Positions 1 to 8,016 of a stretch of DNA of 58,266 nucleotides are shown here, piece after piece. This DNA is from Pseudoxanthomonas sp. (lineage in GTDB: Bacteria; Pseudomonadota; Gammaproteobacteria; Xanthomonadales; Xanthomonadaceae). The position numbers and the translations under genes are program-made. Positions within the stretch are counted from its first letter, which is position 1; each line of letters begins with the position of its first letter. Below the pieces are notes generated by a model. It ran no database searches and was not told the origin of the DNA. It saw only the letters and a list, made by a program, of their open reading frames with translations. The stretch is taken from positions 1 through 58,266 of the forward strand of contig NZ_PKDG01000035.1 of the NCBI RefSeq assembly GCF_002863005.1. The letters are read 5' to 3'.

Positions 1-1
1 G

Positions 2-22
2 TATCTAAGACTTACTTAGATA
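2..22. promoter_or_regulatory. Perfect inverted repeat upstream of SseB operon
   Basis: The arms TATCTAAG and CTTAGATA are perfect reverse complements separated by the 5-base loop ACTTA. The repeat ends six bases before the ATG of the first gene of a three-gene operon whose last gene encodes a ribbon-helix-helix protein. Autoregulation through such a short palindrome is common for RHH-containing operons, so an operator is plausible. The window begins here, so promoter elements further upstream cannot be seen. Confidence 0.45.
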
Positions 23-28
23 AGACTC

Positions 29-571
29 ATGGGCGAGCACGAGGATTGTGGAGGGACGGAGGCCGGGACGTGCGCGCTCGTTGCGATTGCAACGCAGATC
101 GCCAGCAGCTTCATTCATCCTCTGGCGTCAGCATTGAGGTTGCCGGCCCGCTTGGTCTGCCCCTCGGACGAGGCGGAGCAGGCCGTCGTCGACGCGATGA
201 TCCAAGCCGCCGCTGCACGGGCAATTCCAGTCGACGTCATCGATCTACGGCCGTCGCCCGCCGAGCGATTGGACGCCGTCACGGCGCGACTCGACGGGTG
301 GGGAAGCAGAGCAGCTGATGTCGCCCCCGGTGCGATGCCGACGCTCCTGATCCTGCGGGGTTTCGACGTCTTCGGCGACGACACGCACGATACACCCACC
401 TATCCGTTCCGATCCGAATTCCAGTTCGACCGGAAATTCCTGTGGCTCTTCATCGGCCGAGACGCCTCGCGCATGCGGTTCCTGTTCGGCAGCTACCGAC
501 GTCCGCTGTATCAGGTAGCAGGTGACATCACCCCCGAAGAGTGGCGGCCAGGCAAACGTCATGATCAGTGA
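29..571 (+). CDS. Hypothetical protein, 180 aa, first gene of SseB/RHH operon
   Basis: I do not recognise the family. The protein is soluble in appearance, with no signal peptide or membrane segment. A central hydrophobic beta-strand ending in acidic residues (TLLILRGFDVFGDD, about residues 104-117) resembles a Walker B strand, but no Walker A loop is present. A second hydrophobic strand (KFLWLFIGRDASRMRFLFG) follows. The gene overlaps the next one by 11 bases (TGA at 569-571, next ATG at 561), which implies translational coupling with the SseB-domain protein. Codon use is similar to the rest of the island. It could be a P-loop-like or nucleotide-binding partner protein, but that is only a guess. 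Confidence 0.6.
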   Translation: MGEHEDCGGTEAGTCALVAIATQIASSFIHPLASALRLPARLVCPSDEAEQAVVDAMIQAAAARAIPVDVIDLRPSPAERLDAVTARLDGWGSRAADVAPGAMPTLLILRGFDVFGDDTHDTPTYPFRSEFQFDRKFLWLFIGRDASRMRFLFGSYRRPLYQVAGDITPEEWRPGKRHDQ

Positions 572-1286
572 AAGAGAGCTCGAACGTCGTCTGGAACGGG
601 CGCGTCAGAATCGCGATCTGGAGCCGGCCTTCTTCCGTTGTCTGCTCGACGCGAGGGTTTATGCCCACGCGCCGGTGTCAGACGACCATTCGCGGCTGCG
701 GCTGCTCCAGTTCCAGCACCCGGATGGGTTCCTTGCTGTTCCTTTCTTTACGTCGCTTGAGAAGGCACGACCTCCCACTGGGATCACTGCCAAGATCGTC
801 CCATTGCGGGGGCGGCAGTTCCTGGAGCTCACGCATGGCGCGGCCGTCATGTTGAATCCCAATGACGGTGGCTGTCTGCTGTTTCCCGAGGAGGTCAGCG
901 CTCTGCTGAGGAGCGGGACCGTCGCCCGCGTCGAGAAGTTTGATCTCGAGTCGGAAATACCTTTTCTGGTCATGGATGAAGCCAACCCTCCAGTCTGGTT
1001 GATGCAGGCCTTGATAGCGCTTTATGAGGGCTTACCATTCGTCGAGGTGGCGTACTTGTTGGAAGTGGCGCCGTCCGAGCACCCGGAGCGGCACACCTTC
1101 CTGATAGCGGTCGGAGTGGCGAAAGAACACGCCGAACGGACGGCATGTGCCACCATCACCGCGCTGCAGTCGGCCGTCGCTAAGGCGGATATTCCGCTCG
1201 ATCTGACGTCGTTCGATCCTGATCAGGACCTGCCCGAGTACTTGCGGCGGCCAGGGGCGATGTGCTTCTTTGGGCCACGAAAGTAG
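561..1286 (+). CDS. SseB-domain protein, 241 aa
   Basis: The N-terminal half has the SseB pattern: an alpha-helical start (RELERRLERARQNRDLEP), a strand with VYAHAPVSDD, FLAVPFFTSLEKA, then AAVMLNPNDGG and FPEEVSALL. The C-terminal half matches the second SseB module, with a long helix around HAERTACATITAL. SseB-type proteins are linked to serine sensitivity in E. coli and, in actinobacteria, to secretion loci; their biochemical role is unsettled. The ATG at 561 was chosen because it overlaps the upstream stop and sits at the start of the conserved region; an in-frame start at 522 lies deep in the upstream gene. A clear paralogue is encoded at 23170-23931, sharing the PVSDD, PFFTSL and LNPNDGG motifs. 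Confidence 0.65.
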   Translation: MISERELERRLERARQNRDLEPAFFRCLLDARVYAHAPVSDDHSRLRLLQFQHPDGFLAVPFFTSLEKARPPTGITAKIVPLRGRQFLELTHGAAVMLNPNDGGCLLFPEEVSALLRSGTVARVEKFDLESEIPFLVMDEANPPVWLMQALIALYEGLPFVEVAYLLEVAPSEHPERHTFLIAVGVAKEHAERTACATITALQSAVAKADIPLDLTSFDPDQDLPEYLRRPGAMCFFGPRK

Positions 1287-1290
1287 CGCC

Positions 1291-1488
1291 ATGAGACCTG
1301 CATTGCGTACGGTTTCCGCCAAGATCCCTGCAGAGCTGTTTGACCGACTGCGCGAAGCTGCGGACCGGAACGAGCGGCCGATGGCCTGGATCATCAGACA
1401 GGCGCTGCAGAACTATCTCGATGAGGACGAGGCTCTCTGCCCGGGCACTCTAGAGAAAGGTGCGGGTCCGCCGATGCGCCGGCTGTGA
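1291..1488 (+). CDS. Ribbon-helix-helix (CopG/Arc-type) regulator or antitoxin, 65 aa
   Basis: The first 45 residues follow the RHH plan: a beta strand (LRTVSAKIPAELFDRL), a helix (REAADRNER) and a second helix (MAWIIRQALQNYLDED). Proteins of this size and shape are DNA-binding antitoxins or small repressors that form dimers. It begins four bases after the SseB stop codon, so it is co-translated with the two upstream genes. The ATG at 1291 is preferred over an upstream GTG inside the SseB gene because the RHH strand follows directly. No recognised toxin lies next to it, so either SseB or the 180-aa protein would be its partner if this is a toxin-antitoxin-like unit. Confidence 0.7.
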   Translation: MRPALRTVSAKIPAELFDRLREAADRNERPMAWIIRQALQNYLDEDEALCPGTLEKGAGPPMRRL

Positions 1489-1679
1489 TCTGCCAGGCAC
1501 CGGGCAACATGGGCGTGTTGTCGGTGGTTTGGATTTCGTTCGCCTGCGGCCTGGCGGGAGGATTTCGGGGCCCGGAAGCGAGATCAGCCTAATGTGAGCT
1601 GAAAAACGCTCATCTCATTGATAAAAAACATTTTTTTTGATCTTGTGCATGGTTTTTACACGTATGTCGGCTGTACCCC
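1489..1679. other. Gene-free junction at left end of copper island
   Basis: No supported gene lies between the RHH stop and the first recognisable copA codon (about 1680). The stretch 1590-1660 is strikingly AT-rich against its surroundings, with an A6 run followed by a T8 run. The copA reading frame hits a TGA at 1638 and loses similarity to CopA upstream of about 1680, so a recombination junction lies in this interval. I see no clear transposon terminal repeat. Confidence 0.4.
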
Positions 1680-3359
1680 AACTACACGGGCAAGACGCGG
1701 CCCGCCATCACCGTCAACGGCTCGGTGCCTGCACCGATCCTGCGCTGGCGCGAAGGCACGCGGGTGCAGCTCAGGGCCCGGAATGACCTTCCCCCCGGCT
1801 CGATCCACGGCGACGCGACGTCGATCCACTGGCACGGCATCCTGCTGCCCGCCAACATGGATGGGGTTCCCGGCTTCAGCTTCGACGGCATCAACCGCGG
1901 CGAGAGCTACCTGTACGAGTTCGATGTCCGCCAGAGCGGAACCTACTGGTACCACAGTCATTCGGGGTTCCAGGAACAGGGCGGCATGTACGGGCCGCTG
2001 ATCATCGACCCCATCGATCCGCCTCCGTTCTCCTACGATCGAGACTACGTGGTCTTCCTGTCCGATTGGACCGACATGGACCCGGCGCGCCTGTTCGCCC
2101 GGCTGAAGAAGCTGTCGGAGTACGACAATTACTACCAGCGTACGGTGGGCGACTTCTTCCGCGACGTGCGCCGGGACGGCTTGAGCGCGACGCTAAGCGA
2201 TCGCGAGGCATGGGGACGCATGCGCATGACGCCGACGGACCTGTCCGACGTCAACGCGCATACCTACACCTACCTGATAAACGGGACCACGTCGCTGGGC
2301 AACTGGACGGGACTTTTCCGTGCCGGTGAGAAGGTGCGCCTGCGTTTCATCAACGGTGCGGCGATGACCTACTTCGACGTCCGCATCCCGGGCCTGAAGA
2401 TGACGGTCGTCGAGGTCGACGGCCAGTACGTCCACCCGCTGACGGTGGACGAGCTGCGCATCGCCACTGCCGAAACCTTCGACGTGATCGTCGAGCCTAC
2501 CGGGCAGGACGCCTTCACGATCTTCGCCCAAGACTCCGCGCGCACCGGCTACGTCAGTGGCACGCTTGCGGTCCGCGAGGGCTTGCGTGCTCCGGTACCG
2601 GCGGTGGACCCGCGGCCGCTGCTGACCATGGCCGACATGGGGCATGGCGGCCACGGTGCCCATTCCGGACTGGCGGCCGCATCGGCCGATCCGCATGCCG
2701 GGCATGGCGCCGCGCCGGCGCCGGACCCCCACGCGGGCCACGGGGCGGGGGCCGTGGCCGCCGATCCGCATGCCGGGCACGGCGTTCCGGCCGCACCAGG
2801 CGCGCACTCCGCGCATGAAGGCGGCGGCATGCAGATGCAGACTCATCCGGCCAGCGAAACGGGCAATCCCCTGGTGGACATGCGGACCATGACGCCGGAG
2901 CCGCGACTGTCCGATCCTGGGATCGGTCTGCGCGGCAACGACCGCAAGGTGGCGACGTATGCCGACCTGAAGAGCCTGTTCGAAGACCCCGACGGTCGCG
3001 AGCCGGGGCGCACGGTGGAGCTGCACCTGACCGGCCACATGGAGCGCTTTGCCTGGTCGTTCGATGGGATCAAGTTCGCCGACGCCGAGCCGCTGCGCCT
3101 CAACTACGGCGAACGCATGCGCATCGTGCTGGTGAACGACACCATGATGTCGCATCCGATCCATCTGCATGGCCTGTGGAGCGATCTTGAGGACGAACAG
3201 GGCAACTTCCACTTGCGCAAGCACACCATCGACATGCCGCCGGGCACGAAGCGCAGCTACCGGGTGCGCGCCGACGCGCTCGGTCGCTGGGCCTACCACT
3301 GCCATCTCTTCTTCCACATGGAATCCGGGATGTTCCGGGAAGTGAGGGTCGAAGAATGA
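1680..3359 (+). pseudogene. copA: copA multicopper oxidase, 5' truncated
   Basis: CopA is a periplasmic multicopper oxidase exported by the Tat pathway that oxidises and binds Cu(I). The visible frame starts in the first cupredoxin domain at NYTGKTRPAITVNGSV and contains all copper ligand motifs: HWHGILLP, WYHSHSGFQEQGG, HPIHLHGLW and the C-terminal HCHLFFHMESGM with the type 1 Met. A linker at 2640-2850 is rich in His and Met with three DPHAGHG repeats. The Tat signal and roughly the first 40-50 residues of the family are absent; upstream codons are unrelated and reach a stop at 1638. A GTG at 1725 could start a cytoplasmic 544-aa product, but without a signal peptide it would not reach the periplasm, so it is called a truncated gene. 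It overlaps copB by four bases. Confidence 0.75.
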
Positions 3360-4402
3360 CGAGCGTGAGAACATCGATGCGTTGGGCTGCGCTGGCCGCA
3401 GCATTGCTGCTCCCTCCTGTCGGCGCCCACGCGCAGCACGCCGGTCATGGCCAGCCTGTCCCGTCGAGTCCGACTGCGAACCAGCAGGAAGAGGACGCGA
3501 CGACAGCGCAGTCTCCCAATGCCGGCATGGACCACTCGCAGATGGATCATGGACAGCATGGTCGCCCACAGGTCGACCACTCGCAGATGGATCATTCGCA
3601 GCATGATCGTCCGCAGGTCGACCATTCGCAGGTCGACCATTCGCAGATGGATCATTCCCGGATGGGGGTGTTCGACTCGCCACGCGAACCCATCCCCGCC
3701 GTCACGGATGCCGATCGCCTGGCGGCATTTCCGACGCTGAAGGACTACCACAAGCATGGAACCAGCCTGAACTCCTTCTGGCTTATGGATCAGCTGGAAG
3801 GGGCGAACACGGATGAAGGCAGGGAGATCGCCTGGGAGGGAATCGGCTGGGTCGGTAGCGACATCAACCGCCTCTGGCTGAGGACCAAGGGGCACGCCCT
3901 GGACGAGAACCTGCAGCGCGCGCGGGTGGAGGCGATGTACGGACGCGCGATCCATCCCTGGTGGGATGCCGTGGTGGGCGTGCGCCGGGATTTCGGTGAC
4001 TTCGGCGGAGGCGGAACGCCGCGCACCTGGGCCGCGTTCGGCGTTCAGGGGCTGGCGCCCTATAAGTTCGAGGTTTCCGCAACGGGTTACGTCGCAGAAG
4101 GCGGCAAGACGGCGGCGATCGTCGAGGCCGAGTACGACATGCTGTTCACCAACCGGCTGATCGCAAGCTGGGGTGTCGAAGCCAACTGGTTCGGGCAGTC
4201 CGATCCGGCGGAAGTCATCGGGTCAGGCTTGAGCACGGTAGAAGGAGGTGTGCGATTGCGCTACGAGATCACGCGGCAGTTCGCGCCCTATATCGGGTTC
4301 GAGCGCGAATGGAGCTTCGGCGAGACGTCCGACCTGCGCAGGCTCAGCGGTCATTCCCGAACCGACAACCGCTGGGTGGTCGGCCTGCGCTTGTGGTTCT
4401 GA
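3356..4402 (+). CDS. copB: Copper resistance protein B (outer-membrane barrel)
   Basis: A signal peptide (residues 1-27, ending AHAQ) is followed by a His/Met/Gln-rich linker with repeated MDHSQ and VDHSQ units (about residues 58-102), then a CopB-type domain that ends in an aromatic residue (VVGLRLWF), as expected for an outer-membrane beta barrel. CopB binds copper and works with CopA in periplasmic copper tolerance. The ATG overlaps the copA stop as ATGA, so the two genes form the classical copAB pair. CopB is intact even though copA has lost its export signal, so its transcription now probably depends on a promoter created at the island junction. Confidence 0.88.
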   Translation: MTSVRTSMRWAALAAALLLPPVGAHAQHAGHGQPVPSSPTANQQEEDATTAQSPNAGMDHSQMDHGQHGRPQVDHSQMDHSQHDRPQVDHSQVDHSQMDHSRMGVFDSPREPIPAVTDADRLAAFPTLKDYHKHGTSLNSFWLMDQLEGANTDEGREIAWEGIGWVGSDINRLWLRTKGHALDENLQRARVEAMYGRAIHPWWDAVVGVRRDFGDFGGGGTPRTWAAFGVQGLAPYKFEVSATGYVAEGGKTAAIVEAEYDMLFTNRLIASWGVEANWFGQSDPAEVIGSGLSTVEGGVRLRYEITRQFAPYIGFEREWSFGETSDLRRLSGHSRTDNRWVVGLRLWF

Positions 4403-4504
4403 CGTAGATGCGTTTGGGGTTGGGGAGATGGCGGGGTGGTGCCATCGTAGGAGGGCCTGGAATGCAACCCGCATCAGGCCATCGAACACGAAATCGAAGG
4501 TCAT

Positions 4505-6109
4505 ATGCGTCCACCCCGAATCTCATCGTTGCGTCGTGGCATTCAGATTGTGGTCGCTGCCCTTGGATTCGGTTTGGCATGGTGGCGCCTGCGGAAGACC
4601 ACGCCATCGGTGCTGGCGGAGCGCTTGCGCGAGACGCTGGAGGGGCTGGGCACGACTTTCGTGAAGCTCGGTCAAGGCTTGAGCTTGCGTCGCGACATGC
4701 TGCCCGACGCGTACCGCGTGGTGCTGGAGGACTTGCATAACCGGGTGCCGCCGTTCTCGTCGCAGCTTGCCGAAGCTGCCATCAAAGATGCGTTCGGCCA
4801 ACCGGCGGCAACGCTGTTCGCACGGTTCGATGCAATTCCCTTTGCTGCAGCGTCCGTGGCCCAGGTTCATCGAGCCCGTACGCACGACGGGCAAGAAGCC
4901 GTGGTCAAGGTTCGCCGCCCCGGTGTCGTCTCCCAGGTCAAGACCGATCTTCTGCTGCTGCGCTTGCTGGTGAGGATTTTGCTTCCTGTGTGGCCGCAGC
5001 TCAGGCGGCAACAGCCGCTGGCGCTGATCGACGAACTCGGCATGCAGTTGCTTGCAGAAATCGATCTGGATCACGAAGCGCGGAATATGCGGCGTTTGCA
5101 GTCAGCAATCGCGGGGCTGCCAGGAGTCATGATGCCCCGCGTCGTCGAGCCCTATGTCTCGCCTAACGTACTGGTTCAGGAATACAGCAGCGGCGTCGTC
5201 GTCACCGACTTCGCCGGAAGCGACCGAGGGCGCGCCATTGCCGATCAGTTGTTCAATGCCTATCTGCACCTCTTGTTCGTTCGCGGCGTGTACCACGCCG
5301 ACCCACATCCAGGAAACCTGTTCGCGATGGCGGATGGGCGACTGTGCCTTCATGACTTCGGCTCGATCGGATACCTAGATCCAAAGGCGCGGCTGGCACT
5401 CGCACGCATGATCGCTGCCGTGCCCTATGCGGATGCGGACGAGGTGCTGGATTCGGCGCTTCTTCTGGGTTTCATCGTTGCACCCGTGGACCGTCGCGAG
5501 TACACGCGCGCCATCGGCGAGATTCTCGACAAACTGGAGAGCCTGCCCGTCACCGAGTGGTCGCTGGCCGAGATGGTGTGGCGGATCTCAAGCCTGGGCG
5601 GAGGAGAGCGTTTCCGGCTGCCCCGGCATCTGCTGGTCCTGATCCGAACACTGTTCCTGGTCGAGAACACGATTCGCCAGCTCGATCCGGAGTTCAACCT
5701 GCTGGGAAGTTTCGAGCTCCACCGCGAAACCCTTGCAGCTTCGTTGAGCAAGGAGGCGAGCCGCAGCCGGCGGCCGGTGGCCGAGCGTGCTGCGCGCACG
5801 GCCGACAGCTTGTCGACGATCGCATCAGAACTGCTCAGGTCGGCGATGGTGGATGATGGCAGGCCGAGCCTGACCATGTACCACCGGGGGCTTGAGGCAT
5901 TGCAGGCCAACATCAGCCGGACCGGCAACAGACTGTCGGTCGCGTTGATCACGCTGGGGCTTTACCTTGCTGGATCGCTCTTGATGCAGCACAGCATTGG
6001 GCCTCGCATCTGGGGCGACATGCCGTTGTTCGCGGTCGTCGCGTATTTGCTGGCCCTATTGCTGTCGCTACGCCTGGTTCTGGCGATCTCGCGCTCCGGT
6101 CACTTGTGA
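4505..6109 (+). CDS. ABC1/UbiB-family atypical kinase, 534 aa
   Basis: The protein shows the ABC1/ADCK/UbiB signature: the KxGQ motif (KLGQGLSLRRDMLP, near residue 55), the Ala-rich loop AAASVAQVH, the catalytic lysine region VVKVRRPGV, EIDLDHEARN, the HADPHPGNL loop and HDFGSIG in place of DFG. Two C-terminal hydrophobic helices (about residues 480-530) anchor it in the inner membrane. UbiB proteins support ubiquinone synthesis or membrane lipid homeostasis; island-borne copies next to copper genes are probably accessory paralogues rather than the housekeeping ubiB. The ATG at 4505 has a GAAGG ribosome site five bases upstream. It stands 102 bases after copB and may be read from the same promoter. 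Confidence 0.8.
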   Translation: MRPPRISSLRRGIQIVVAALGFGLAWWRLRKTTPSVLAERLRETLEGLGTTFVKLGQGLSLRRDMLPDAYRVVLEDLHNRVPPFSSQLAEAAIKDAFGQPAATLFARFDAIPFAAASVAQVHRARTHDGQEAVVKVRRPGVVSQVKTDLLLLRLLVRILLPVWPQLRRQQPLALIDELGMQLLAEIDLDHEARNMRRLQSAIAGLPGVMMPRVVEPYVSPNVLVQEYSSGVVVTDFAGSDRGRAIADQLFNAYLHLLFVRGVYHADPHPGNLFAMADGRLCLHDFGSIGYLDPKARLALARMIAAVPYADADEVLDSALLLGFIVAPVDRREYTRAIGEILDKLESLPVTEWSLAEMVWRISSLGGGERFRLPRHLLVLIRTLFLVENTIRQLDPEFNLLGSFELHRETLAASLSKEASRSRRPVAERAARTADSLSTIASELLRSAMVDDGRPSLTMYHRGLEALQANISRTGNRLSVALITLGLYLAGSLLMQHSIGPRIWGDMPLFAVVAYLLALLLSLRLVLAISRSGHL

Positions 6110-6171
6110 CGACTGGCGCCTAAGCCTTCATCCGCCGATCCACTACGCAACCAAGCCGCGACCACGAATCG

Positions 6172-7983
6172 TCAGGCCGCGCCGAGCCTTCTCGGCATGG
6201 CGCCGAACACAAGCGCGAACCACCATTCCATCGCCTCGTCGCGATGCTTGCGCCCATCTTCGATGGCCTGGGTAACCTGCGCGATCACCGCCTGCTCCTG
6301 CGCCGCGAAGGGGTTGTCCGCGGGCAATGGCGTCCGCTCCTTCCTGATCAGGGGCGCCAGGGCCGCGACGGCGTGCATCCAAGGGCTGAAGGCCTCCGAA
6401 AGCAGGTAGCGGCTGGTGCGCATCGGATGCAGCCATTCCAGCGCCGGGGCGCTCCAGGGATTGCTCATGGCGCTCACGACGGGACTCACGAACGTCTTGT
6501 AGAACAATTCGTTCGTCTCCGACATCCCTCGCACTTTCTCGAACGCTGCACTAGGGACATCGAACCGCAGGTCCTCGACCTGTCGCTCCTCGAAACGGAC
6601 GGTGTACTGCGACCGCGCGCAATCCGGGTCGCCGGTGGGGTTGTCGATCCTCATCTCGTAGAGGCCCGGGGCCAATGCCTCGACGTCCGCCAGGGTCTCC
6701 AGGATGGCCCGATGCTCGAAGCGGGCGACCTTCGCGGAGACGAAGATCCCCAGGTGACCAACATGCGGGTTGGTCAGGTAGACGATGCGCTGATCCGCCT
6801 GCTTGAGCGCGTTCGTGTCGGGATAGACAACGGGAATCCAGCCCAGTGCCTGGTGAGGCGGCGTGATGTTGTCACCGTAGGAGGCGAAGACCACCAGCGG
6901 GTTGCGGATGCGCTTCAGGTCGACGGCGCAGTGCTCGTCGATCCGCAGTTTGCCTTCCTCAAGACGGTTGCCGATGAACAGGTTCTCGACAATGGCGACG
7001 ATCTCTTCGCGGCTCATGAAGTACCAGGCATTCCACCAGCGCTCGAACTGGAGGAAGCGATCACGCTCGGTATCCACATGAGCGAAGAGGTTGGCGTACT
7101 TCTCCCACACGCCTTCCGGCTTGAGATTCTCGAAGTTCTGGATGAGCCAGGCGCCGTCGAAACGACCATTGCCCAGATCCGCGAGCAGATGGGTCATCCA
7201 CACGCCGCCCACGAATCCTCCGGCGAGCCGCATCGGGTTCATACCCGCGGCGCCCGCCCAGTAGGACAGCGGCGATCCATTGAGCACGACTGGCCCGCTC
7301 AGGCCCTGGCAGTCCGCCGCGAGCAGCGTGAGCGCCCAACCCGCCTGGCAGTTGCCGTACAGCACAGGAGGCAGGCCGGGATGGCGCCTCGCCACTTCCT
7401 CCACGAAGCGCCGCAGCGCCTGCAACACGTCCGCGAGCGTCTGGCCGGGACATGGTTCAGGATAAAACGAGACGAAGTAAACGGCATGGCCGCGATGCAG
7501 CGCGATACCGACTTCGGAGTCGGTCTTGAAGCCGCCGATGCCTGGGCCATGTCCGGCACGCGGATCGACGACCACCACGGGCGGCCTGGAGGCATCCAGG
7601 CAGTCTTCGATGCAGTGGTCCCCGGCCCGCGTGATGCGAAGGAGCGCGTAGTTGGCCGGACGCTCGAAGCGCCGGGCATCGAGGAGGGTTTCGTAGTCGA
7701 AGTCCAGCAGCGGAGGCTTGCCCGCGCGCTCGTGGGCGATCATGTCGTCGGCCCGCTGGCGCAGCGTGTCCCAGAACAGCACCGCGCGCTCGAACACGTC
7801 ACGCGAGTAGCCCACTGCCTGAGCGAAGTCGTACACGGCAGAACCTGCAAGCGCTTGTTCGGCGGAATGATCTGTCGACACCGACGGCACGGCTGCCACG
7901 GGTGATGCGTGAACAGCCCTTTCGCTTCTGGATCTGCCCGCAGCGCGCTTCGCTGAACGAGTCAGAGTTTCACGTGGGCGCAT
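6172..7983 (-). CDS. DUF3141 protein (PHA-synthase-like alpha/beta hydrolase), 603 aa
   Basis: This large cytoplasmic protein has an alpha/beta-hydrolase core similar to polyhydroxyalkanoate synthases: VVVVDPRAGHGPGIGG, then YGNCQAGWA, where a Cys occupies the nucleophile elbow of the synthase type, and a conserved GHLGIF near the end of the fold. It matches DUF3141 proteins, which in many proteobacteria sit in clusters with AMP phosphorylase and acetate or phosphotransacetylase genes. The ATG at 7983 is preferred over the TTG at 7995 because a GGAGG lies five bases before it. It is the last gene of the seven-gene leftward operon, 33 bases after the phosphorylase stop. Substrate is unknown. 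Confidence 0.7.
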   Translation of the reverse strand: MRPRETLTRSAKRAAGRSRSERAVHASPVAAVPSVSTDHSAEQALAGSAVYDFAQAVGYSRDVFERAVLFWDTLRQRADDMIAHERAGKPPLLDFDYETLLDARRFERPANYALLRITRAGDHCIEDCLDASRPPVVVVDPRAGHGPGIGGFKTDSEVGIALHRGHAVYFVSFYPEPCPGQTLADVLQALRRFVEEVARRHPGLPPVLYGNCQAGWALTLLAADCQGLSGPVVLNGSPLSYWAGAAGMNPMRLAGGFVGGVWMTHLLADLGNGRFDGAWLIQNFENLKPEGVWEKYANLFAHVDTERDRFLQFERWWNAWYFMSREEIVAIVENLFIGNRLEEGKLRIDEHCAVDLKRIRNPLVVFASYGDNITPPHQALGWIPVVYPDTNALKQADQRIVYLTNPHVGHLGIFVSAKVARFEHRAILETLADVEALAPGLYEMRIDNPTGDPDCARSQYTVRFEERQVEDLRFDVPSAAFEKVRGMSETNELFYKTFVSPVVSAMSNPWSAPALEWLHPMRTSRYLLSEAFSPWMHAVAALAPLIRKERTPLPADNPFAAQEQAVIAQVTQAIEDGRKHRDEAMEWWFALVFGAMPRRLGAA

Positions 7984-8016
7984 CTTGGCCTCCAATGGAG
8001 ATACTGCCGCGACGTC

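Noticed and set aside
6244..7905. 553-codon frame opposite the DUF3141 gene
   Set aside because: Shadow frame; composition dominated by Arg, Gly and His with no family resemblance.
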